Of a stretch of 64,000 bases of DNA, positions 1-7,405 are shown piece after piece. The notes under the pieces were generated by a model, which saw only the letters and a program-made list of their open reading frames with translations, had not been told where the DNA came from and searched no databases. Source of the stretch: Chryseobacterium shigense (GTDB lineage Bacteria > Bacteroidota > Bacteroidia > Flavobacteriales > Weeksellaceae). A program made the position numbers and the translations under genes. The stretch is from NCBI RefSeq assembly GCF_014207845.1, contig NZ_JACHLC010000001.1, positions 1,240,001-1,304,000 of the forward strand, read 5' to 3'. Position 1 is the stretch's first letter. Every line of letters begins with the position of its first letter.

Positions 1-800
1 CTTTCTGATATCGAACTGGTTTCACTGTTGAAGCAAATCGCATAGAATCCTTTGGAAGCTAATGAGAGTACATCTTTTTCTCCTCCCGTAATAAACAGGG
101 TGTTTCCTTTGGCAGGCAATTGTTCTAATCCAAAACAATAGGATTCAGGCAGATTTCCACCGTACAGGAAACGGATTTGGGAAAAAGGACGGTAAATTTT
201 AACATACTTTTTGCCAAAATACCCAAACATAGGCTCTTCAACTGAAGATTGTATGGTAAAAGGTTTTGAGTCTTTATTTTCACTTGTAAATTCATCTAAT
301 GAAACCACTTTGTACAGTTTCAGAATTTCACGAGTAATGCCATATTGTTTCCAAAACTCAATTTCTTTCAGTGTAAAGCTGCGTTCAAATACGGTGTAAG
401 GTTTAGGATGATACGCCAGTTCTTTCACTGAATTTTCATTTACATTATTTGCTTTTGCTCTTAAAGAACTTCTATCTTGAGGCAATGCATAATTATTTTC
501 CAATCCCAAATTCATTTCTTCATTGATCTGTTTCAGGATTTCTGTAAAATCCTTATTACAGTCTAGGTTTTTTATTTTTCCTACCAATGAAAAACAATCT
601 CCGTCATAATCAGGATTACCAAAATCCTTTATACGATACATATCGCTTCTCCGGTCAAAGTAGATGTTGCACGATGCTTTGGTATCGTCATAAAATGGAT
701 TTTTGAATTTTCTGCCCACACGCCAATCTCCGGGAAGGAAGTGTTTGAAAACATCTAGTCCGTCACGGGTGCTACTGAGTACCTTGTTTTTGTCTAACAT
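1..800 (-). CDS. Toprim-type DNA primase of a mobile element, 3' end outside window
   Basis: Open reading frame running off the left edge, read from ATG at 800. The first 60 residues resemble a CHC2-like primase zinc-finger fold (LPGDW, NPFYDDTKASC, DYDGDCFSLVGKI), but most zinc cysteines are missing. Near the window edge comes a Toprim-like strand, FITGGEKDVLSLASKGF, with the acidic GGEKD motif. This order is typical of phage-type primases carried by Bacteroidota integrative and mobilizable elements. Its start overlaps the end of the upstream HTH gene by 29 bp, so the two are probably translated together. The rest of the protein, possibly a helicase part, lies outside. Mobile-element origin is inferred from the gene pair; no integrase is visible. 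Confidence 0.7.
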   Translation of the reverse strand, partial: MLDKNKVLSSTRDGLDVFKHFLPGDWRVGRKFKNPFYDDTKASCNIYFDRRSDMYRIKDFGNPDYDGDCFSLVGKIKNLDCNKDFTEILKQINEEMNLGLENNYALPQDRSSLRAKANNVNENSVKELAYHPKPYTVFERSFTLKEIEFWKQYGITREILKLYKVVSLDEFTSENKDSKPFTIQSSVEEPMFGYFGKKYVKIYRPFSQIRFLYGGNLPESYCFGLEQLPAKGNTLFITGGEKDVLSLASKGFYAICFNSETSSISE

Positions 801-1134
801 TCTTTTGGTGGTTTAAGATCAGATTTTGTAAACAGTCTTCACTCCGACGGATTAGGTTTTCCTCCATCATTCTTTTAATTTCACTGATTTTGTAGTAATT
901 TTTCCCTCTAATACGGGAATAGTTAATTTTATTTTCACTGCGTAGTCTTTGCAGAGTTCGGTCACTAATCTTCAAAAAGGTACATACCTCATAGCTGTCT
1001 ACCCAACTGTCTTCTTCATCTTGTATGTTTTGCTGGGAAATAACATAATCGAAGATTGTGTCTACTTTTGACATCAAGTTTTTAAAAGCTTGTGATTCAA
1101 TAGTGATTACTTCCATTAGTTTCTTTATTTTCAA
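772..1134 (-). CDS. Excisionase-like helix-turn-helix protein (MerR/HTH_17 type)
   Basis: A 120-residue protein. Residues about 43-95 form a winged HTH of the excisionase/HTH_17 kind (SWVDSYEVCTFLKISDRTLQRLRSE followed by the wing and YYKISEIKRMMEENL). Such proteins commonly sit directly upstream of primase or mobilisation genes in Bacteroides-type conjugative and mobilizable elements. Met7 (start at 1116) is an alternative start, since homologues often begin near MEVITIE. It overlaps the downstream primase gene by 29 bp. Probable role: DNA binding during excision or control of element genes; this is inference from family and neighbour. Confidence 0.75.
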   Translation of the reverse strand: MKIKKLMEVITIESQAFKNLMSKVDTIFDYVISQQNIQDEEDSWVDSYEVCTFLKISDRTLQRLRSENKINYSRIRGKNYYKISEIKRMMEENLIRRSEDCLQNLILNHQKNVRQKQGTQ

Positions 1135-1321
1135 CTCGCAAAATTAATGGCTGTGGTTATGCAATGCCAAATTGTGAGGTGGTCAATAACAGACAAGAAG
1201 AAGACAATAACGGACTATGTGGGGGATATCAGAATATAAGCCCAAAAAATAGATTTAAGCTAACATCAGCAAAAAAATAAAGAGAGTTTTTGAGATAATT
1301 AGATTATGGCTCATTAGGGCA

Positions 1322-1363
1322 GGTGCAAAGGTGCAAGTATATATAATACTTGCACCTTGCACC
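1322..1363. repeat. Imperfect 42-bp palindrome
   Basis: Left arm GGTGCAAAGGTGCAAGTAT and right arm ATACTTGCACCTTGCACC are reverse complements apart from one extra A, separated by a few A/T bases. Each arm itself contains two GGTGCAA direct repeats. Could be a recombinase or regulator binding site at the element end, or a hairpin. Function is unknown. Confidence 0.6.
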
Positions 1364-1389
1364 AGTTCCAAATGCCGATGAATAAAGGA

Positions 1390-1420
1390 TTGGTGTTTTG
1401 AATTTTTTTGGCTAAATTTG
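1390..1420 (+). promoter_or_regulatory. Bacteroidota promoter without an obvious gene
   Basis: TTG at 1390-1392 and TAAATTTG at 1413-1420, 20 bp apart, match the -33 and -7 elements. An ATG follows at 1425 but is open for only 36 codons. The core CTAAATTTGC also resembles the GTAnnTTTGC core of CTnDOT-type attachment sites, so it may be a recombination scar rather than a working promoter. Confidence 0.4.
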
Positions 1421-1706
1421 CACTATGAGTGGTTTGCAGACAAAAGGTAGACACCAGGCAGGTCAAAATAGTGCAGAAAACGCTCTAAATCGTACCCCTC
1501 AATTGAAAATACATACATTTAATATTGAATATTAGTTAGTTATGTGTTATTTACTAATTTTATATTAAAATTACTAAAATTAATTTTACCTTTTTATTAC
1601 ACAAATGTGTAATTTTTAATGCCTGAAGATGTTCTTCCAATAAAGCATAATTTCATTGGAAGGAGAATATGTATTTAAATTGAAAATCTGAGAAAAATAA
1701 CAGCTA

Positions 1707-2315
1707 TTAAGATCTGGGCTTACTGACATATTTATTGCCTTTAACATAGAAGCGCCAGGGCAGTAATGCATCTTCCTGAGCATAGGCCACCCCAATCCGC
1801 GGCCCGGCTATGATTTCATCAGAAGAATATTTAATACCATGATCCTCAATCCATATTTCATTTTCAGTAAGATCTTTTTTATTAAAAGAACGGTCGATCC
1901 CCAAAGCTTTTGCTGCCGAACCCGGACCTGATGAAATAGCAGCCTTTGAAGCCGGCATATTCCTTCTAAGTTCCATAATTTCAGAACCTATTAGCGGTTC
2001 TACGGCTCTTACCAATACTGCATGAGGTTCATCTTCAACAGAGCTTACAACATTGAAGAGATGATGGATCCCGTAACATAAATAGACATAAGAAATACCT
2101 CCCTGACTGTATAACGTTTCTGTGCGGTCTGTACGGCGGCCTCCGTAAGCATGGGAAGCTTTATCGATAACCCCGAAGTAAGCCTCGGTTTCTACAATAA
2201 TCCCAGCCGTAACATCTCCGTTAATTTCCGTGAAAAGTACTTTTCCCAAAAGATTTCTGGCAAGAAAAATAACATCCTGATTGAGGTAATAGGAAAGGGG
2301 CAACTTCAAATCCAT
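1707..2315 (-). CDS. DNA-3-methyladenine glycosylase (Mpg/AAG family)
   Basis: A 202-residue protein of normal length for bacterial AAG-type glycosylases, which remove alkylated purines such as 3-methyladenine in base-excision repair. Family signatures are visible: VETEAYFGVIDKASHAYGG near residue 41, where the Glu is the general base region, then YVYLCYGIHHLFNVV, VLVRAVEPL, and SSGPGSAAKALGID. The N-terminus LPLSYYLNQDVIFLARNLLGK is typical. It is monocistronic on the minus strand, next to the mobile-element junction. Identity is secure by motif. Confidence 0.93.
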   Translation of the reverse strand: MDLKLPLSYYLNQDVIFLARNLLGKVLFTEINGDVTAGIIVETEAYFGVIDKASHAYGGRRTDRTETLYSQGGISYVYLCYGIHHLFNVVSSVEDEPHAVLVRAVEPLIGSEIMELRRNMPASKAAISSGPGSAAKALGIDRSFNKKDLTENEIWIEDHGIKYSSDEIIAGPRIGVAYAQEDALLPWRFYVKGNKYVSKPRS

Positions 2316-2407
2316 TTATTGATAACTGTTGAGCAAAGTTAAACATCTGATTCCTATTATCAAAGAAATTGGCTTGAACCGGAACATTACTATTTTGATA
2401 TAAACAA

Positions 2408-2437
2408 TAAAAAAAGAGACCCGGTGGCGGATCTCTC
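2408..2437 (-). terminator. Rho-independent terminator of the DUF892 gene
   Basis: On the minus strand GAGATCCG and CGGGTCTC pair with one mismatch around a short loop and are followed by seven T, 20 bp past the stop codon at 2457. Confidence 0.8.
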
Positions 2438-2456
2438 TTATACATTGAATTAAATT

Positions 2457-3023
2457 CTACTTAGCTTTACTGTTAATAGCGGTATCTGCTATTTTGGTTA
2501 ACAATTCATCACATTTTTTTTCTTCATTAAGAGTGGCCAGAAGATTCTTCAGGCATGTTTTTTCTTTCAGTACTTTGGCATAGGCAGCCAGCGATCCATA
2601 GGTGGCAATTTCATAATGTTCCACTTTTTGTGCAGCAGCAACAATACCTGCATCTCTTACAGCACCTGCCTGTGTTTCTTCCATGATGCTTTTACCTTCA
2701 TCCAGTAATCCCTGCATGGCATCACATTTTTTGGCCTGAGCTTTTTTACCAAGCGAAGCAAAGCATTCTTCCAGTCTTTTCACATGAATTTCAGTTTCAT
2801 TAAGATGGTTTTCTATCGCTGTTTTAAGCTTTTTATCTGTAGCATTTTTATGCATCTTAGGCAGGGCTTTTACCAGGGCTTTTTCTGCCCAGTATATATC
2901 TTTCAGGGAATCTTCAAACAGATCTTTCAGCTGTTTGGCTGCCTCTTTTTTAGCAGGAATCTTTGCTGTTTTTTTTGCTGCAGTTTTCGAAGTTGTTTTC
3001 TTTGCTGATTTTTTAGTTTCCAT
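2457..3023 (-). CDS. Ferritin-like DUF892 family protein (YciE/YciF type)
   Basis: A 188-residue protein. Residues 1-31 form a Lys/Ala-rich tail (repeats of KKTA), reminiscent of histone-like DNA-binding tails. Residues about 32-185 form the four-helix DUF892 ferritin-like domain (LKDLFEDSLKDIYWAEKALVKALPKM, HLNETEIHVKRLEECF, VEHYEIATYGSLAAYAKVL) with Glu and His residues in the positions that bind a di-iron centre in this family. YciE/YciF relatives are stress-induced. The basic tail is an oddity that may give DNA binding, as in Dps-like proteins; that is inference. Single gene with its own terminator. Confidence 0.9.
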   Translation of the reverse strand: METKKSAKKTTSKTAAKKTAKIPAKKEAAKQLKDLFEDSLKDIYWAEKALVKALPKMHKNATDKKLKTAIENHLNETEIHVKRLEECFASLGKKAQAKKCDAMQGLLDEGKSIMEETQAGAVRDAGIVAAAQKVEHYEIATYGSLAAYAKVLKEKTCLKNLLATLNEEKKCDELLTKIADTAINSKAK

Positions 3024-3484
3024 AATAATATAATTTAGTGGTTGAATTTTTGATACTTTACTATCTGCAATTATAAGACCAGCCTCTATTTTAAAGTATT
3101 GATGTGGTAGGAAAAGTAATTAATAAAAAAAGAAGGAAGTGTTATTTTGCGTGAAATCCGGCAGATATGAAGATCTTCAGCTGTTCAATTTTCCCTGTGA
3201 AACCTGCCACTCACAGCTGTTAAGAACAATTCTGCTATCAAGAGGTTTCAGTGTCTCATTCTGATATAAGCTACTCTAAAGCCATTTTATAAAATACGGT
3301 GTAAATTATTCATTTTTAAAGGAATATAACAAATAACTCAAATAATGACATACTTATAAAACAAAACACATATTAACAAAATATTAAATAATAAACACTT
3401 ATATTTGATTTTATTATAAAATAATATACAAATATTATAATTATTCATATATTAGTATTACAATAATCATATAAATTTTATATC
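3024..3484. other. AT-rich intergenic region between divergent genes
   Basis: About 460 bp separating the DUF892 gene (minus) and the bacteriocin-like gene (plus). The 200 bp before 3485 are extremely AT-rich, with runs such as TTATTATAAAATAATATAC. I could not fix a clear TAnnTTTG box for either gene. No RNA gene or ORF was recognised. Confidence 0.5.
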
Positions 3485-3769
3485 ATGAAAAACTTAAAAA
3501 AATTAAACAGAAACGAGTTGAAAACTATTTCAGGTAACGGAATATTCGATAACATCGGTGGTGTTATCGGAGGCCTGGGCGGAGTCGTTGGTGGAGTAGT
3601 AGGCGGTGTGGGTACGATTGTTGGAGGCGTTGTTAACGGTGTAGGCACTACCGTAGGTGGTGCGGTAAACGCCACGGGAACTCTTGTAGGTACTACATTA
3701 TGCAATGTACAGTGCGTGATTAATGGTGTTGTACATATTCAGGTGCTTGCATGCGGATCTACTTGCTAA
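3485..3769 (+). CDS. Bacteriocin-like glycine-rich peptide precursor
   Basis: A 94-residue peptide. Residues 1-19, MKNLKKLNRNELKTISGNG, are a double-glycine-like leader of the ComC/Bacteroidota bacteriocin-like type, normally cut by a C39-peptidase ABC transporter. Residues 20-70 are an almost pure Gly/Val repeat (GGVIGG, GGVVGG, GGVG, GGVVNGVG) that is hydrophobic and low in complexity. The last 22 residues hold four cysteines (C73, C77, C90, C94) in a C-x3-C ... C-x3-C pattern that could form two disulfides. No transporter or modification enzyme lies next to it. Followed by a strong terminator. Bacteriocin, signal or amyloid-like roles are all possible; the leader is the firm part. Confidence 0.75.
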   Translation: MKNLKKLNRNELKTISGNGIFDNIGGVIGGLGGVVGGVVGGVGTIVGGVVNGVGTTVGGAVNATGTLVGTTLCNVQCVINGVVHIQVLACGSTC

Positions 3770-3794
3770 TACCAGGCCAACGTTAAAACATGAT

Positions 3795-3825
3795 ACCGCT
3801 CTTTGAAAAGAGCGGTTTTTTTCTT
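3795..3825. terminator. Bidirectional terminator between convergent genes
   Basis: Perfect 9-bp stem ACCGCTCTT / AAGAGCGGT with a TGAA loop, followed by T7 on the plus strand. It serves the bacteriocin-like gene and may also serve the convergent hydrolase gene. Confidence 0.9.
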
Positions 3826-3832
3826 TTAGGAT

Positions 3833-4873
3833 TTAATTATTATAATTTTTCTTTTCAATTTTTTCAGATAATAAAAGGATCTCTTTATTTATTATATCAG
3901 CATTTTCTTTTTTCGTAATGATAGTACTATGGCTTGCATTCATAATAATTTGTTTTCCATCAGAAGAGAGTTCTTTTAGTTCTTTTTGCATATCAAACCA
4001 CAATTGAACTTGCTTTTCAGGATCAATTCCATCTTTTCTGTATCTCTTTTTCTGGGATTCTTTATACTGTTCTGTAGCAGTAAATACCAAAACAGGTAAT
4101 GAATCTAAATCCTTTGCTTTACCTGCTCGCATCAGTACTTCATTGGTTAATTCATTCTCTCTTAAAAACATGCGATAAACTTCTCCGGAATTATAAGTTA
4201 ATGATCGTGAACGACTGTGTAATTCTTTGGGCAACCCATCACCCTGATATACTGGCTTAGCAATTGTATTATTATAAATACCCAAAATACCTAAATCTGC
4301 AAATACAGATCCTATTTTTAAAAGTTTTGCCTGTCCTTTAGGAACCAATTCTTTTTGAGCTAATCGTTTCCATTGTTCAGGATGGCTTGAGTCTATGAAA
4401 ACAATTCCTTCAACTTCGTTTGGATAAAGATCCCTGAATATTCTGCTATAAGGTCCTCCCATAGAATGACCTACCAAAATGTAAGGTGGTTTTTCGCCAA
4501 TTTTCTCTAATAATTCATGAAGCTGATGGGCATAAAATTCAGGAGATACACTATCATTATTACTCGATTCGCTAAACCATTTTCCATCTCTGTCATAGCG
4601 TATAACTCTCGTATTATTTTTTAACCCTTCTGCCAGCCAATGCAACATATCTGTATTACTGTGTGCACCAGCTTCAATAATAATAGTAGGTAAAGATTTC
4701 TTTTTACCATCTATTCTTACATGAATATTGGTCCCATTAACATTAACTAATTTACCTGGTGGAACTGGTTTTGAACTAAATAATCGGTAGCCTCCGCCCA
4801 AAAACAATAATAATATCAGAATTCCAACTATAAGTTTACCAATAAACTTAAATGTTTTTAAAATCAATTTCAT
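3833..4873 (-). CDS. Membrane-anchored alpha/beta hydrolase
   Basis: A 346-residue protein. Residues about 9-30 (FIGKLIVGILILLLFLGGG) form an N-terminal membrane anchor. The rest is an alpha/beta-hydrolase fold: oxyanion-side IIIEAGAHSNTD, RVIRYDRDG, nucleophile elbow GHSMGGPYS near residue 136, FIDSSHPEQW, and a late NASHSTII that supplies the catalytic His. The acid is probably in the LDSLPVLVFTATEQY strand region, though I do not see a clear Asp. Substrate unknown; the fold covers esterases, lipases and amidases. Single minus-strand gene, AT-rich, convergent with the bacteriocin-like gene. Confidence 0.85.
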   Translation of the reverse strand: MKLILKTFKFIGKLIVGILILLLFLGGGYRLFSSKPVPPGKLVNVNGTNIHVRIDGKKKSLPTIIIEAGAHSNTDMLHWLAEGLKNNTRVIRYDRDGKWFSESSNNDSVSPEFYAHQLHELLEKIGEKPPYILVGHSMGGPYSRIFRDLYPNEVEGIVFIDSSHPEQWKRLAQKELVPKGQAKLLKIGSVFADLGILGIYNNTIAKPVYQGDGLPKELHSRSRSLTYNSGEVYRMFLRENELTNEVLMRAGKAKDLDSLPVLVFTATEQYKESQKKRYRKDGIDPEKQVQLWFDMQKELKELSSDGKQIIMNASHSTIITKKENADIINKEILLLSEKIEKKNYNN

Positions 4874-5022
4874 AGTAATCTATTATAGCAGTTTTAGGCT
4901 TTGTGTAGTAGGGGACATTCCGACGTTGAAATGTTCAACTAAAATACAAATATCTACCGAAACACAAAACGTGAATTATATACTTTTTCCTCTATTGCAA
5001 GGCCCTTGTTAGTAACAGACAA

Positions 5023-5592
5023 TTATTTTTCATGGAGAATTTGCTGTAATATTAATGCTGTTGCTTTTGCATCGTCTAATGCTCTGTGAAATGTAAAATT
5101 TTCTTTTATATTCATTTTTTCCAGAACTCTTTCTAATGAAATTCCAGATGTAGAAATGTTATTTTTTGCCAGCCAATAAACGCCTAGTGCTCTGATGTCA
5201 AAACCTCCACCAACAAAATATGTATTATAATCAAATCCAAATTCTGTAAATTCTTTCCTCAAAAGAGGTAAGTCGTAGTACAATCCCCAACCGGCTAAAG
5301 TTGATTTATTTTTTTCTCCGTACCAATCTAAAAACAGGAGAATTGCCTCATCAAAATACTTTTCATTTTCAACCATTTCATTTGTAATGTTTGTAATGTC
5401 CGTAATTTCGGGTAGAATTGGAAAATGTTTTGGTTTTATTAAAATTGAGAATTCACTTTTTATTTCAAAAGTTTTTTTGTCTAATTTTACAGCTCCAATT
5501 TCTATTATATTCGTTTCATTTATTTCATTTTTTCCAAAAGTTTTGCAACTTCCTTCTAAATCATAAATTACCAAATCACTTGAAAATTTCAT
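5023..5592 (-). CDS. DEDDh 3'-5' exonuclease (RNase T / DnaQ-like)
   Basis: A 189-residue single-domain exonuclease. Exo I motif is YDLEGSC with Asp11 and Glu13; Exo II is around AGWGLYYDLPLL; Exo III is FHRALDDAKAT with the His and Asp of the DEDDh type. The ITNITNEMV segment is common in this group, which resembles eukaryotic ERI1/KapD-like RNA exonucleases as well as DnaQ. It acts on RNA or DNA 3' ends with two metal ions; which substrate is used here cannot be told. Stand-alone gene, AT-rich like its neighbour. Confidence 0.88.
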   Translation of the reverse strand: MKFSSDLVIYDLEGSCKTFGKNEINETNIIEIGAVKLDKKTFEIKSEFSILIKPKHFPILPEITDITNITNEMVENEKYFDEAILLFLDWYGEKNKSTLAGWGLYYDLPLLRKEFTEFGFDYNTYFVGGGFDIRALGVYWLAKNNISTSGISLERVLEKMNIKENFTFHRALDDAKATALILQQILHEK

Positions 5593-5796
5593 ATTATAGC
5601 TTTAAATATTTACGGTATTCAAAAATATAGTATTACTGCGCAATCTATTGGCGTATCACATTATTTTTTTTAATTGCATGAATACACAAATTTTAAATCA
5701 GTATAAGGAATGTAACAAAATAAGTTTCATATTTAATTTAACATAATATTAATTATAGGATAAATAATATTTCCTAGTCAGTTACCTTTAGAAACA

Positions 5797-6393
5797 TCAA
5801 TTCTGTCCAAATTTCCTCTCCAGGTATTCTTTTACAACTTCTACAAACTCTTCCTTTGTCATATAGCGTTCAAGAAATTTTTCAAGGGTTCCTTCGTTTT
5901 CAATTTCCTGAAAAAAAACTTCATGATCTGTGCTGTACACAGTTGGATTTTCCTGGTCAGGATCTGTGAGACATACAAAATAATGATCCGGATATCCGTA
6001 CGAATAAATAATACAGATAAAATCCATTTCTGAGCCTTGTACAATTTCCCGGACTTCTGTTTCGTCTACAAGCCCGTCCAGCTCTCCAAAATCTTCTGAA
6101 TTTTTTTTAAACGGTGTAAAGAGCCAGTTTTTATAGAAATCCTGGCCATAAGCATTTTCATGCTCAGAGAAATAATGATCAAGTAAATTCTGATAGAAAT
6201 CTTCTTTATTATTGGCGTATAAATGCCTGTTGCTTTCATAAAACTGGTCGATTCCGTATACGTCCCATTCTTTATCATATAAATAATGATTGAATGTGAT
6301 ACTTTTCCAGTTCTCCGCAAAAGTTTTCTCTTTGTTTACATGATCTGTATTTGCTCCTAAAACAGTAAGTTTCTGCAATATATTCGCTTTCAT
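5797..6393 (-). CDS. Hypothetical acidic protein, possibly SUKH (SMI1/KNR4)-like
   Basis: A 198-residue acidic protein without signal peptide or membrane segment. The C-terminal half (DFICIIYSYGYPDHYFVCLTD, then STDHEVFFQEIENEGTLEKFLERYMTKEEF) has the look of SMI1/KNR4-type immunity folds, which end with a Phe-rich helix such as FLERY. That resemblance is weak and made by eye. No polymorphic toxin gene adjoins it, so an immunity role has no support from context. Otherwise a conserved-style unknown protein. Confidence 0.55.
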   Translation of the reverse strand: MKANILQKLTVLGANTDHVNKEKTFAENWKSITFNHYLYDKEWDVYGIDQFYESNRHLYANNKEDFYQNLLDHYFSEHENAYGQDFYKNWLFTPFKKNSEDFGELDGLVDETEVREIVQGSEMDFICIIYSYGYPDHYFVCLTDPDQENPTVYSTDHEVFFQEIENEGTLEKFLERYMTKEEFVEVVKEYLERKFGQN

Positions 6394-6482
6394 ATTATGT
6401 TAAATTGAATAGGTGTAAATATTTGCAATATAATTTTTATATATAAAACTTCCAATTCTTAAAGGACATATTTAATTCTTTA

Positions 6483-6517
6483 TTTTTCAGTCATATAGCC
6501 TGTACCTGACTGAAAAA
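6483..6517. repeat. Perfect 11-bp inverted repeat
   Basis: TTTTTCAGTCA and TGACTGAAAAA separated by 13 bp, about 80 bp past the PAP2 stop codon. Could be a weak terminator for the minus-strand PAP2 gene, although no T-run follows the stem. Confidence 0.45.
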
Positions 6518-6595
6518 GCATCTATATAAATCTACTTTTCACCAATTTTCATGCTGGAAACTGCTGATAAAAAATTTACCTGAGTTTCAGAACTA

Positions 6596-7387
6596 TCAAA
6601 AACTTTTTACCAACCCTATTCCTAAGCTTTTTTCCTGATAAAACGGCATTATCATGGTAGATGCATTTTTATTTTTACCTCCCAGCATCGTATTGATCTT
6701 TGGAAACAGCCAGTACGCCAGTTCAGTGGAAAGAATTCCAAATCCGGCTCCTGCAACCACATCCCCTACCCAATGCTTATCATTCAACATTCTGTATACT
6801 CCGGTAAAAACAGCTATGGGATAGCCTGATAAACTTAACCAGAAATTGGTATCCTTATATTCCCTGAACATAAACTGTGCAGAAGAAAAAGCTGCTGCAG
6901 TATGCCCCGAAGGAAAAGAAAGATTGTTAGACTCATCAGGCCTTTCTTCTTTTACCAAATGTTTCAGAGGAAGCGTAATGGCGGCTGATATTGCCTGTGA
7001 TGTAACATAGATAACAGTCCGGTCCCTGAAATTATGCTTTCCTTTGATCCCTGCGGCATTCAGTCCGTATACCAGAACTGCGGGTGCATATTGGGTAAAA
7101 TTGTCTAATTTTATATGATCCGGCCTATGCTCATTAATTTCATCTCTTGTAGAAAAATTGAGCTGCTTCAGATCTTTTACTGTTAAGCTTGCCACTCCAT
7201 ACCCTATAAAAGCAGCGGGAATAATTAAACTTTTATAATTCAGACGGCTCTTTTGGACATTTGGAGAAATTACACTGTCCTGTACGTTTCCATGGATCTT
7301 TACCGTATCATTTTGTGCTGTCATTCTGCCATATGCAGAAAGTACAATAACAAAACAGAAAATTATTTTTTGACGAAATGCATACAT
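6596..7387 (-). CDS. PAP2-family phosphatase, exported
   Basis: A 263-residue protein with an N-terminal hydrophobic segment (residues 7-24, ending near TAQ). It holds all three acid-phosphatase motifs: K142-x6-RP (KHLVKEERP, 142-150), PSGH (159-162) and R199-x5-H205-x3-D209 (YRMLNDKHWVGDV). Relatives dephosphorylate lipid pyrophosphates such as undecaprenyl-PP or lipid A 1-phosphate. It starts 18 bp after the stop of the TonB-dependent receptor, so it is the last gene of a probable three-gene operon with COG4705 and the receptor. A role in envelope lipid phosphate handling is inferred. Confidence 0.9.
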   Translation of the reverse strand: MYAFRQKIIFCFVIVLSAYGRMTAQNDTVKIHGNVQDSVISPNVQKSRLNYKSLIIPAAFIGYGVASLTVKDLKQLNFSTRDEINEHRPDHIKLDNFTQYAPAVLVYGLNAAGIKGKHNFRDRTVIYVTSQAISAAITLPLKHLVKEERPDESNNLSFPSGHTAAAFSSAQFMFREYKDTNFWLSLSGYPIAVFTGVYRMLNDKHWVGDVVAGAGFGILSTELAYWLFPKINTMLGGKNKNASTMIMPFYQEKSLGIGLVKSF

Positions 7388-7405
7388 CTTATTATTGGTT
7401 TGTTT

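Larger units (their letters stand above)
1135..1706. other. Intergenic region, probable end of the mobile element
   Basis: About 570 bp without a convincing gene. It holds an imperfect palindrome (1322-1363) and a rightward Bacteroidota-type promoter (1390-1420) followed by an ATG at 1425 with only 36 codons. The stretch 1535-1680 is very AT-rich. The junction between mobile DNA and resident chromosome probably lies here, because primase/HTH genes are on one side and a housekeeping glycosylase on the other. I could not identify the exact attachment site. Confidence 0.4.

Noticed and set aside
1425..1535. 36-codon plus-strand frame behind a good promoter box
   Set aside because: Too short and without recognisable features; kept only as part of the mobile-element junction observation.
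3478..3705. Proline-rich 75-residue frame on the minus strand
   Set aside because: It is the exact antisense of the Gly/Val repeats of the bacteriocin-like gene; Pro/Thr repeats arise from the complementary codons.
5797..6393. Immunity protein of a toxin system
   Set aside because: Only a weak SUKH-like look and no toxin or secretion gene beside it; reported as hypothetical.
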